This document shows, piece after piece, positions 25,426-35,469 of a stretch of DNA of 64,000 nucleotides; positions within the stretch are counted from its first letter, which is position 1; each line of letters starts with the position of its first letter. The notes under the pieces were generated by a model. That model saw nothing but the letters and a program-made list of their open reading frames with translations. It had not been told where the DNA came from and ran no database searches. The stretch is from contig JAJEKV010000064.1 in NCBI GenBank assembly GCA_021234155.1, positions 930,001 to 994,000 of the forward strand. Direction: 5' to 3'. This DNA is from Isoetes taiwanensis (lineage: Eukaryota > Streptophyta > Lycopodiopsida > Isoetales > Isoetaceae). The position numbers were made by a program, and so were the translations under genes.

Positions 25426-27389
25426 TCCAAAATTGACGCACACGTTTCTTCTTAAGGTACCTCAGGTCTAACCTTTGGCCGCCTTCTTATGATGTATTTA
25501 GCACCAGTTTTGCCTGGAGGGGATGAGGCCCATACCCACAAGCCTTCAATCCTTAAAAAAAAAGTGTCAGCTATTAAGAAAAACAAGCTTAAAAATCAAA
25601 CTACCAAAACAAACCTCTCAAATTGTAAGGAGTGACAGTCTCTGGATATGTGGAGGTTCAAGGCAATACCCAATGACCCCCAATTCATCAATGTTAATAT
25701 TTGATCTGTGTACAACTGTTCGAGCTGAGAAATCAACACGCTTACTCCATCAAATTTCCTCGCATGCCATGCTTACCTTCCTTGCTTCAGTCGCCGACAG
25801 ATAGATTTTTATGGGACGCTCGGACCGCTGTGTAGCCTGCAGAAGAAAAAAAAAAAAAATTCAGAAACTACTATATATATGCTGCCAAACAAGTCCACAA
25901 AGAGAGACATACCCTTGGCTGCCCTGGCAAATCGTTATCAAAATATGTGGCAATATGAAACTGCAAATAACTGAGCAAATTGCTAATTATAAAGCGTTGG
26001 AGACCCATTTTTGCTCTTGTCGCTTGAGATTGTTATTATGCCGTAATAATCATGGCAAGTTGATGAGAGTAAGGTCATCCTGTGCAGTCACAGAAAATGC
26101 AGTCAGTGGTGCAATCTTTATGAGTCTAATGAACTCGCACTACCCCACTTCAAGCAGAACTGTCCATCATAACGGATGGCCTGACAGGGAGGGGAACTGG
26201 CAATACTTGTAATATCATCCAATCAGGTCAGCGCGATACTTTGGGTTCAGACCTTAGTAAGGTGCAGTCCCCACGCCATGACATGTTTCAAATGGCTAGA
26301 ATCTGAAAGATGGCATATAGATTTAAATACTTGTGTAAAACGAAAAAGAAAGGCCTATTTAACACACCCCTTTCGCACTGAGTTGTTGTTTTCTTCCACA
26401 GGCCAGGGGTATGTATTGGTCCTGATCTTCGCTCTTTTTAAGTAGATGGTTTAAATTCTGCTACTATTTTCATTCCATCAATGGTAAATCTTTGGCTGTT
26501 GTGTCCACATCCCCATGACGTTTCTTATTCTTTTCCTCATCTTGACCTTGATCCTCCCTCAATTTCATCCCCACCTTCGTGACTTTTCTTTCTTTATTTT
26601 TACAATAGTCTAACACTCTCCTAAGCCTCTGCTTAGGATTCCGGACCTTTCTGCTTGTTTGAACTTGGCGTCCTCCCGTGGACACATTAATATTTAAACA
26701 GTGCTCACTGATTCCATAAAAGAAGAAGAATGTGTAATCTACTAACCTCATTCACAAGAATGCGAAACAGTTGTAGCAAAACACAAACGAAGGATTGATA
26801 GAACTGTTTTAAGAAATCCAATGGAACATTGGCTTAGCAAGCTCCAAATGACCAAATGGCCAGGGTTCTGCCATTGTACCACCACAAGTCTCACATTTTG
26901 TTGTGCGATCAATTGTTCTAATCTTGGTCACTGAGACCACCTGGTTTAGGTTTCACGATCATAGTTTTTTCCCACTGCTTTACCTTTGCACACAGACATT
27001 TGGCGCTGTTCCAGAAAACGTTAGAATGTCTTCAACATAGTTCTAGTATCAAATTGTAAGTATCGCATTGCTTCTTAAATGAAGAGCATAAACAAAGAAG
27101 AAAATGAACCCAACACTTCTAGGCAACTAAGCCCCTAATCTGCATTACATAACCATAAAAGCTGCAACTGACTATAAATGGAGCCATCAAGGGAAAGCAT
27201 TGTAAAGATGATTCCGATTTCTAACAAAAAAGATACACTATCCGTCCTGAAGGTTCTAGTGTTTCTGATTCAAGCCCCAACACATCAATGACAGGTTTGA
27301 GAACTCACGATTTACCGCCTCAAGGATACCGAACTGCACCACTTTTACACGGGCAAGTTCTGCAGGGAGTAAGGAAATCGTAAATCCAT
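25426..27389 (-). pseudogene. NRPB1: 5' fragment of the RNA polymerase II largest-subunit gene (NRPB1-like), introns retained
   Basis: The parent gene encodes RPB1, the catalytic subunit of nuclear RNA polymerase II. Exon 1 starts at ATG 27,389 (MDLRFPYS..., AELARVKVVQFGIL). After an intron: [25 protein letters not shown] and [12 protein letters not shown] (27,010-26,780). After a short intron: DAKFKQA, KVRNPKQRLRRVLD, EGGDEIEG and IDGMKIVAEFKP. Then LNPKY and LQFHIATYFDNDLPGQPR, a GTATGT donor, a CTGCAG acceptor, ATQRSERPIK, KRVDFSART, NINIDELGV and GKTGAKYII. It covers roughly the first 350-400 residues and stops at the LTR junction. There are many 1-nt shifts and stops. Intron retention means it arose from genomic DNA, not a processed transcript. 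Confidence 0.88.
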
Positions 27390-27594
27390 GGTAGCCTCGC
27401 AAGGAATATTTTACAGCGCAAAGCTGTGGGTTTGGTTTATATCAGATTTTAAAAAGGCTGCCGTATTCGGCTGTTCGCTCCGGCAAGAATGGAAGCGAAG
27501 GGTTTATGTTAGAGGTTTGGCGTTGGATAGGGAGCTCGAGCGGCTAAGCGCCTGAGTCCAACAAAAGAGAAATAAAGAAAGCACAATGCCAGGC

Positions 27595-27602
27595 TTATAT
27601 AA
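27595..27602 (-). promoter_or_regulatory. TATA box of the NRPB1-like fragment
   Basis: TTATATAA (self-complementary) lies about 205 bp upstream of the NRPB1 start codon on the minus strand. It is followed by a pyrimidine/GC-rich stretch that could be the 5' UTR. Position fits a plant core promoter with a 5' UTR of about 170 nt. Confidence 0.5.
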
Positions 27603-28310
27603 GTCAAAAACATGTTGCTTGTATTTTAAGACTCGGTTAACAGGTGGGTGTTTGGAAATATGCCCTCCATGGCTCCATATTCTTACTTTTGATAGCGTAT
27701 GGTGGATAGCGAACTCCGTATTTTATATGGTGGCATGGAATGTGGGAAGCCGATTCCGTGATCCCCACATCGCGGGAGCCGAGCTGGTCCGAATCCATGA
27801 CCCACTTCCAGGCCGCCACAACATGGCAATCGAGGATTGCTTGATTTTTACTGCAGTTTTAACCGCTTTGAGCTTTAATTGTTCTCGGCCAGCTTCCATT
27901 CCTGAGGCTAATCAATCGTAATTCAGCTTGCCATGTTGTTATCCACCATCGTGGTTTTAATTAAACCAGCTTCCACGTATCGTTCCTACACGAGATCTAA
28001 TCTTAGCCGCTAATTAAAGTGATGTTACTCTACTAGTAAATGTTTCACCTACAGACATTTTATGTTGTTTCTCATAACATCCTAGGTAATGTAATAACTC
28101 CCGCCATCTTAAGGAGGGCTTTGAAAATACGTAATAACTCCCTCCATCTTAGATCTTAGGAGGGGCTCAAAAACTTTTATGTTTGTGAGGGATTCAAATC
28201 CTAGGCCTTGCTCCCTCAAAACCCCCATGCCTCTATAGGCCAATCATTAATTTGTTAAAAAAATTGAAGTTCACATATAGTTAAAGGGTGGAACCTCATC
28301 AATTCAAGGA
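27603..28310. other. Spacer with short tandem duplication
   Basis: AT-rich, no supported gene. It may include the upstream region of the NRPB1-like fragment. At about 28,089-28,172 a 40-44 bp unit (GTAATAACTCCCNCCATCTTA) is tandemly duplicated. Confidence 0.5.
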
Positions 28311-28312
28311 TA

Positions 28313-28350
28313 TTCTAGAATGTTCTAGATGGCTCTAGAATCTTCTAGAA
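28313..28350. promoter_or_regulatory. Heat-shock-element-like array
   Basis: Four consecutive TTCTAGA/TCTAGAA blocks (TTCTAGAA, TG, TTCTAGA, TGGC, TCTAGAA, TC, TTCTAGAA) give alternating nGAAn/nTTCn units with near-regular spacing, the binding pattern of heat-shock factors. Such arrays are known in plant LTRs, but no LTR boundary is visible here. Confidence 0.5.
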
Positions 28351-29879
28351 TCTTAATAATCTAAATAATAATGGGTAATCACCCGAGGGTACTTTCACAC
28401 CATTGGTTATGTTATCTTAAAATTTAGATTTTATCCCCACTTTAGTTCTGCAGTAAACGAAGGTTGACATAATGGCTCTTACCGTACTTGTTATCTTAAT
28501 ATTAAAACTAATAGAATGCTTTAAAGACCGGGTTAATACGACTTGAATTGTTATGTTAATTTTTTTCGCATAACATAATCCGTTAAGACCGTGTACACAC
28601 TTGATCATATGTAAATTTTAGCATAATAGAATCCCTTTAAGATGCATACACACATAATTACTTATGTTATTTCTTGACATAACATAATTAGTTAAAATGC
28701 ATTCACATATGACCAATAAGTGCTCCAAAGCGGATTCCGCTGCTCATTCTGATACCACCTACAATGAACAACCTACAACCTAGGGTATCCATTGCTCCAA
28801 GAACCTAGATTTTTGTTATATAATATTATATGTAAAACAATGTGTTTTGTCGCTCTGGATTAAGTGAGGCTCCAAATGCATGCATTCGATTCGCCACATC
28901 GTCCTAATGCCAAAATTACCCTCTAGGGACCAAGTTACACTGGGCCGCTTTTGCAAAAAGAAAGAAACACTTACGCCTCTACATTGCAGATTCCGCAACC
29001 CACCTCTAGGCCAATTGACTAGAAAGTGTGTTGCACATGAGATAGTTTGGCGCTCTTCGGAAGGGGGGGCTTCCCGCCACAAAACTTGGTCCCTAGGGCA
29101 ATGTTCCACGCCTTCGAGTCCATCTGCCAGAGATGCATCACCTGCCTCCCGAGAGGGGGAAGTTGCCCTCGTCCGCCGCCAGGCAAAGCCGGCCTGTGTG
29201 GTTTTTCCTTTAGGGGTCCGCGGCTCAAGGCCAACACCCCCTCTACGCCAAGACACAACGAAGGTCCTAGTCAAATCAAGGATAGAGCTCAAACGTAAAA
29301 CCCTATGAGTTGCCGGGTTCTAGCACCTGTGGTTTGGCGCTTTGGGTGCCGGTTTTGGTCTTTGCACGGGGCGTGTACGATCACATCAAATGGAGAACGC
29401 ATGAAGCAAGGGGAACCGACGGAATGGAGTTGGACACAGCTAGCGCTATCCGCCAGGCGCTTAGAAGTCAAGGGCCGCTTTGCAAAGTAGCAAGACACGT
29501 CAGAATTCAGAATTAATGCATATAGTACGGACTTAAACTCTGATTTTTTATCACTACTGTGAAGTCATCGCCAAACATCTGAGGGCAACTTTTCAAAATT
29601 TTGGATAAGGTTTAGATCAAATAGTTTGCATTAGAACGGGTCCGGGTAGCTCGTTGTTGGGCGGTATGAGTGGTAATGCCCCTAAGTCAAACAAGGCAGG
29701 GACGCAAGGCCTCCTCATTAGAGGGGAGAGTCTCAACCCCATGAGGCGAAAGCCCCAAAAAGCTTTTACCCGGTTTTTTGCTCTTATGTTAAGATAGCTT
29801 CCCAATTTCTTTGCACTTCTTCCAAAGTTTCGTACCCGGTAATTTCTTAAGATCTCCTAAATTCGACATCGTAGCATCC
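28351..29879. other. Region without recognised gene
   Basis: 28,380-28,720 holds diverged repeats of TTATGTTATNTTAA / GACATAACATAATNNGTTAA with self-complementary arms. 28,820-29,520 is GC-richer with open frames on both strands (longest 158 codons, minus strand 29,292-28,816), none recognised. 29,520-29,880 may be the 3' part of the copia element. Nothing firm can be called. Confidence 0.4.
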
Positions 29880-31600
29880 CTCATATGATGCTTTGTATCT
29901 TCCGAATATGCTTTGTCATTGTTCACTATGACACAATCATGCGGCATATGGTGCCATTATCAAGCATGTATTCCCTTCTTTCCGCATATATAAATTGCCT
30001 TACGTTTTGCCTTAATCCATAAATTAAATACCCATTACACACTATATTATTTCCTTGTTCACATCCTTTGTTTGCTCCCACGTAATTTCTTGTTCTAGAT
30101 CCATTTAAGAAGGTTGTCTTCACATCCATGTATTATCTATCTCCATATCATTTTGTACTATTTTGTTCACATCCTTGTTTGCTCCCACGTAATTTCTTGT
30201 TCTAGATCCCATTTAAGAAGGTTGTCTTCACATCCATGTGCTCAATCTCCATATCATTTTTGTACTACTAATGTTGATAGAGCTCTCGGACTAGTCACTT
30301 TGATTATGGGTGAAACAATGTTGAGATAATCTACCCCCCTCCCCCGTGTATACCCTTTGCAATTAGACAAAAGTTATACCTTTCTCTTAACCATCGGCCT
30401 TCCCTTTGATTATAGAAGTCCATTTATTGCTAACAATGCTTTTGCTTATAGGACGGGATACCAAATTGTAAGTTCCCCATTTTTCTCAAAGGATGTTAAC
30501 CGTTTTGTATATAGTCGCCTTCCATTCTAGAGAATCCGATCCCATCACCGCTTGCTCTGATTCTAGACTCCATCACACAAAGATATCTTCGACTTTGAAC
30601 TTTTTGTTCCTCGCAATAGAGATGCATCAAAAGAAAAACTATAATTTAGGCATTCTACCTCTTTAAAACAAGTGAATCCCCCCCCTATCACAGTTTCAAT
30701 ATTGCTTTGTCCTTCATATGTTCCATCATGCACATCTTCTTGGCACTATCGGTTTCTCGACCCTCATGCACATCCTTATGCTATATCTTTTGATGTATGC
30801 GATGAATTATTCACCTCGTAATCTCATGCACCTTCCGGTTTAGTATCCGAATCACCATTTTGTAACCAAACTTCGGTTGTTTTGCTCCCTTTTTTCATTT
30901 TCCTTTCCTATATCATGTATCAAATATTCTATTGGCATCCATTTTGTCTCTTCTTCATTCATCAAACACTTCTCGTTTTTATATAATATCTTTTTGTCAA
31001 ATACAAATATCTACTAACATGTATTTATGCTTTGCAAGGTCATAGAGCTATAGTCATTTGCTTCCTAAGTCATATCCTACTAAGAAAGTAGAAATACTCT
31101 ATTGTCTAGCTTTCTCCTCAACTCTATGGCACCAATGTATAAGTTTAACACTTTCGTGGACCTTTAATCGTTAGACAAGTTGTTTGTTTTCATCTACATT
31201 TCCTCGAATTGACTCCCTTTAATGTAAATCTTGGCGACCTATTATTAGCACATAGCAAACAATGGTTATGGCTTCTTTTCATGAGTAATTGAGCAATCCA
31301 TGAATATAGGCGCAAAACATAATAAGTGTAATTCTTCGGTTATTGCAATCTTGTTTTTGTTGCGTGTATAGCAACATATATATTGTCTTTTTAACTCCAC
31401 ACATCACGACAAAAACTTTTTAGTTCATCCGACCTATATTCACCTCCCAAGATCTGATCTTAGATATTTTATCGTGAAGATGTCTCATTACCTACTTGTA
31501 AAGAAGTTGGAAAAAATTAAATACTTGATCCTTTTGAAACGAAAATAATAGCATTTGGTTTGTTTGCTGAAATCATCTATCCTGGTAGAAAAAATATAAT
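29880..31600 (-). pseudogene. Ty1/copia pol remnant (integrase and reverse transcriptase)
   Basis: Minus strand. Integrase core near 31,470: KYLRSDLGGEYRSDELKSFC (family LRSDNGGEY...FC). Then fragments resembling the variable linker, RGVDYLNIVSPIIKVTSPRA, and the RT motif MDVKTTFLNG near 30,129 (family LDVKTAFLNG), then a YGLRQ..RQ segment (family YGLKQAPRQW). These are diagnostic of Ty1/copia. Stops and shifts are frequent and the catalytic YVDD is not readable. LTRs were not located. Confidence 0.75.
30055..30272. repeat. 108-bp tandem duplication within copia RT
   Basis: Two adjacent units starting TTGTTCACATCC and sharing GCTCCCACGTAATTTCTTG and TTAAGAAGGTTGTCTTCACA. The duplication repeats the VKTTFLNG-encoding segment, so it inactivates the reverse transcriptase. 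Confidence 0.85.
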
Positions 31601-32984
31601 TTATACTATATGTATGATGAGTTTATACTAAATTCATGTGACAAAACCAAAGGGCATCGGGTTCTATGAGGGTTTTGGAAGGAGGCGAAGAGCAATTTGG
31701 GGCAGTTTTGCGCCGAAATTTGGGGCATCATATCTCGGCAACCCCAGATCAATTTAGGTAATTCTTACTTTTGTTGGAAATATGTTTTAAGTCGGCTTTT
31801 AGGATTAGATGCGATAAAGCCGAAATTCCAGATGAGGGAGAAATGGCGAAAAAGTGAAGTTGTATCAAAATTGACTGCACCATTGTATCTCTTTAATGAA
31901 GCTTGCTTCTGAGCTAGAAGCTAAAATGAGGGGATATTCGAAAGAAAACAGTACAAGGAGTCAAAGGATGCGTCATTGAAGTGGTTCCGGTGGGTGGTTT
32001 TTGAAGCTTACACCGGCTTTAGATTGCTTAGGTTGTTCTTGTTGTTGAAGGAGAATCATGATTTAATGATTTGAATTAAGAGTAAAGGAATGCAGGGTGA
32101 TCTGAATGTGATAATGTGAGATTGAATGCCCTTTGCTACATTGGTGTATAAGAAGTAAGAACTAAGCTAAGCTTATTGTAAGAAGTCCTGAATAGTCCTT
32201 AGAATTGTGAATAGTAGGGCGGACCTTGTATATTGTAAAGGGATCACAGCAACAACAATATAGAGATTGTTACTCCGGGCTCGAGGCCGGAACTCAATTG
32301 GAACCTTGAGATCATGTAGCTTATGGGGTTGCATGGAGGTGCTAACAAAGGAGCACGAAAACGCCATCGCTCCATGAGATAAGAAAAGCTAATTTAGAAG
32401 GTAGACAAAGATGTATATATACCTTTGGTGATTAGGTTGAAGTTAAAGATGCTAAAATAAACTATGATAGGGAATTCCACCTGCTAAGAAACAACCGTGG
32501 AGGTTATGTGAGATATGTTAATCTTTAGGTTAGATAGTAAGAGAATGCATGCCAAAGCCTAAAGAAGCTTATGGGGCTTCTGCAATATGGCAATGGCATG
32601 GTATTGCTGGCCAAATAAAATGCTAAACTATGTAATTAACTTATTAGTAAGAAAGACAAACTAACATATTGAATTGCATTGCATATGAGTATTCGTAAAG
32701 TGTTCCACTCCTATGGAGGGAGTGACTTTTGGGAATCTTGCCACATAGAGGTATGTTGTAGTTGCTAGGTGATCCTTGTACCTTATATGGATGTAAATTG
32801 TAGGGATGTCATGATTGTTTGGGAATAGGACATTATGACATCCTAGAATAAGCTTTTCCTATGGGGAGGAAAATGCTGAACCTTTTATGTGTTCTTGTAT
32901 AATATATCTAGACATGTTAAATGCTTGGATACCATGGTGATATGTCAAAGTTGCATTATGCTAGCATGTACTTGTTGATAAGCG
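31601..32984. other. Spacer without recognised gene
   Basis: Moderately AT-rich. Around 31,640-31,920 the sequence (GCATCATATCTCGGCAACC and neighbours) has the flavour of a plant LTR-retrotransposon leader, and 32,170-32,380 has a short minus-strand open frame. Neither can be assigned. Confidence 0.4.
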
Positions 32985-33081
32985 GGGTTTGACCTTTTGG
33001 CTAGAGGCAAACACATGCTTTAGCTCGGAGGTGGGAAAAAGCTATCCTGCAATGGGTGGTTCGATGAAGAATGCAAACTTA
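32985..33081 (+). mobile_element. LINE ORF2 linker fragment (plus strand)
   Basis: The translation SCNGWFDEECK at about 33,044-33,076 matches the ORF2 linker of the other LINEs here (CNSWFDQECK in the element at 54,937-57,655). It is interrupted directly after this motif by the tail of another LINE. Confidence 0.6.
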
Positions 33082-33200
33082 AGGAAGGAAGGAAGGAAGG
33101 AAGGTATTTTTATCGTCCACCGGAGACCAATCGGTCTATGGGACCCAATACAAAAACGCAGCGGCGGACACTGCCTTCATTCCATCTCCACACATGCGAA
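33082..33200 (-). mobile_element. LINE or LINE-dependent 3' end with (CCTT)n tail
   Basis: Minus strand: a stem-loop with AGACC/GGTCT arms (33,117-33,145), then GGTGGACGATAAAAATACC and six CCTT units at 33,081-33,104. It has the same architecture as the other LINE 3' ends, with a different tail unit. The 5' boundary is not defined; the sequence up to about 33,400 may belong to it. Confidence 0.6.
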
Positions 33201-33419
33201 ATAGGCTACCACCTCCTTTTTATACCATCACCGAAGTCAGCGGATGATGCACCACAACGGGTGTTTCAAAGGAAGCGCCCCACCATTTGTAGCTTCTCAC
33301 GCTTTTCGAGTGCCGCAAAACAAGCCCACAAGAATGTGAAGTTTTCCATCACTTTTCTCACCACGACTTGTCTATAAATGAAGACGATGTTGTAAGATCC
33401 CCACCTCTTCCCACAACTG

Positions 33420-34740
33420 TTGTGACACATGGGTTTGCAGAATAAAACAGCAGTAAGAGAAATGTTTGCTAGGACTCCTAGTCAAAATAATCCCACAACT
33501 TCTGCACCCACAACATCCTATGGCCCATCACCTACATTTAACACTGTTCCTCCGAATTTTTCGGGTATTGTGTCATGTGGTTTGTTCTCCTCCAGAAACA
33601 CACCACTAAGAGAAGAGGAGGTCACTCCTAGAGTGGAACTCTCATAAGAGGATGAAGGCCCTGACAAGCAACGAGATTACATGTTCTCTAACCAATCTTC
33701 AAAGAAATTCAAAGTGGATTTCAACTTGAGAGCATGTTCTCCTATAAGAAGAAGAAACCTGATGGACGAGCAGAAAATGAGAAGAATTTAGGACTCCCTG
33801 CTGTTCATTGGGTTGCATTAGCAAATTCAACATGGCTAAACTTCGTGCAACTAGAGACAACTATAGTTCCATGACAATATCAGACCAGAATGCCTACTTG
33901 GCTATTCATGTAAGACCAGACCGGCACACCTTCTTGCACTATATCAACCTCAACAAGTGTATCAAAAATGCTTCATGGTCGTCCACCGTTTGGGTTCCTC
34001 TAGAATGTCTCGAATACATAAAAGGTTGGATAAAAACCCTAGCATTGATGACCACTGCGGGCCAGGAAGAGTTGTAACAATGCATGCCACGATTCTTTGT
34101 GGCTTGATGATGAAATACTTTAAAAAAGCGTGTGAAAATTTGCCAAGCGACAACATGTATCATTTGACGGATAACATCACAAAAAAAGATGTCTTCAAAT
34201 AATACAAAGAGACATGCAGTCAGTCTCAGCACATCTCTTACGCACATTTCACTAGACTGTGGAAAACTCAATTTGGTCTTTCAAAAATTCCTCGAAGACA
34301 TAGAATGTCTCATGTGTTCAACGTGTCTGCAAAATTGAAGAGTCAAAAAAACGCAAGGACGGAGGTCGAAAAAAGTTAAGTTCAAGTTCTTCATTCTCGT
34401 GCTTGCATCATTTAATTGTTTTGACTTGTTCCTTCAACAGATATTATTAAATTGAAGCTTGCTGAGCAAGTGACCAACAAGCGGAGAGAAGGAAGCTTGC
34501 TAAGCATAAGAAAAAAAAGCTCTTGGCGTCCACTTGAGTACATGTCGTTGTAATTGATAGAATGGATTAAAAAAGACAACTTCTGCCTCATTTTTTTAAA
34601 TATTCCAAAAGATGTTTGTCAAGGTCTACCTTGGCAAGACCATGGTCTTCAAGAGTCTAAAGTGCAAAGTCTTCTTGACATATCTAATTTGCATGGTGAT
34701 CTGAACCTCACAATTACAATTCTTAACAAGGGTTCTTTGT
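33420..34740 (+). pseudogene. Unrecognised decayed gene, possibly transposon-derived
   Basis: Plus-strand frames look coding over about 1.3 kb: a Ser/Thr/Pro-rich start (MGLQNKTAVREMF at 33,429), then INLNKCIKNASW, then HISYAHFTRLWKTQF and SKIPRRHRMSH. A plausible intron (GTTAAG...CAACAG, 34,375-34,440) follows, then IIKLKLAEQVTNKRR and, with stops, VVIDRMD.KRQLLPHF. The VIDGMDQKKT-LPHF-like motif resembles a multi-copy, transposase-like plant/animal family that I cannot name with certainty. Several stops interrupt it. Alternative: a diverged host gene. Confidence 0.35.
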
Positions 34741-34959
34741 GAGCAACAATTCCCTTTTTGCTCTAAACCCCAAATTTTGCTCTATTACCTTGACTTTTGC
34801 TCTACACCTAAACCCCAAAAATTTTGCTCTATGTGTAGTTTTATCTTTGTATTTTTTTGCCAAAAACAATACCTAAAGACGACCCATAATTTTGTTCGAA
34901 AATGCTAAAAACAATGTGTGTAGTTTAAATCTTTTCTAAAATTCTATGCATAGAAAAAT
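34741..34959. repeat. TTTTGCTCTA micro-repeats
   Basis: TTTTGCTCTA recurs four times between 34,757 and 34,831 with CACCTAAACCCCAAA spacers. Short local duplications, no other signal. Confidence 0.5.
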
Positions 34960-35330
34960 TACAGTCTTTTAAAAAAAATTGAATCGTTGTTTTTTTAGGT
35001 GTTGTTTTTGTTAAAAATAACATGTGGTTTAACAAAATACCCACATGTGGTTTTAAAATAGTAATTGTTTTTAAATGTTGTTTTTTTCTTGAGAGAAAAC
35101 AACATGTGGTAATAAAATATTCACAAAAGTAGTCGTTGTTTTCAAGTATTGTTTTACTAAATAATATCATGTGGTTTAACAAAATATCCATGTGTGGTTT
35201 TTTTAAATAATTGTTTTCAAAATGTGGTTCTTTTCAAATAAAAAGGCACGTGGTTCTAAAGAATATCCACATGTGATTTTTCTAACATAGTTGTTTTCAC
35301 TTTTGTTTCTAGGTGCTTCTCAAATGCGGC
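34960..35330. repeat. Degenerate 70-90 bp tandem repeat array
   Basis: Four to five diverged units with the core AACATGTGGTTTAACAAAAT, ATCCACATGTGGTTTT and TTGTTTTNAAATGTTG. ACATGTGG/CCACATGT arms within each unit can pair. AT-rich and non-coding. Confidence 0.65.
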
Positions 35331-35431
35331 TCTAAAGAAAACTACATAAACAACGAAAAACAAAGTTTTCAGATAGGTAGTCATTGTTCTTTTTTATTGT
35401 TCTACAATTGATTAAAACTCATGCTTTAAAG

Positions 35432-35469
35432 CAAAGCACAAGTGAGTAAATTTACTCACTTGTGCTTTG
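35432..35469. repeat. Perfect 38-bp palindrome
   Basis: CAAAGCACAAGTGAGTAAA is followed immediately by its exact reverse complement with no spacer (centre between 35,450 and 35,451). Flanking bases do not extend the symmetry. Confidence 0.95.

Noticed and set aside
27586-27921. 111-codon plus-strand open frame upstream of the NRPB1-like start
   Set aside because: It overlaps the probable promoter of the minus-strand fragment, has no motif and no codon-usage support.
28744-28755. Primer-binding-site-like TGGTATCAGAA (minus strand)
   Set aside because: No adjacent LTR end is identifiable, and its position relative to the copia pol remnant (same strand, to its right) is wrong for that element.
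28816-29292. 158-codon minus-strand open frame
   Set aside because: No recognisable domain; the opposite strand is also open over the same stretch, so it is probably chance in GC-rich DNA.
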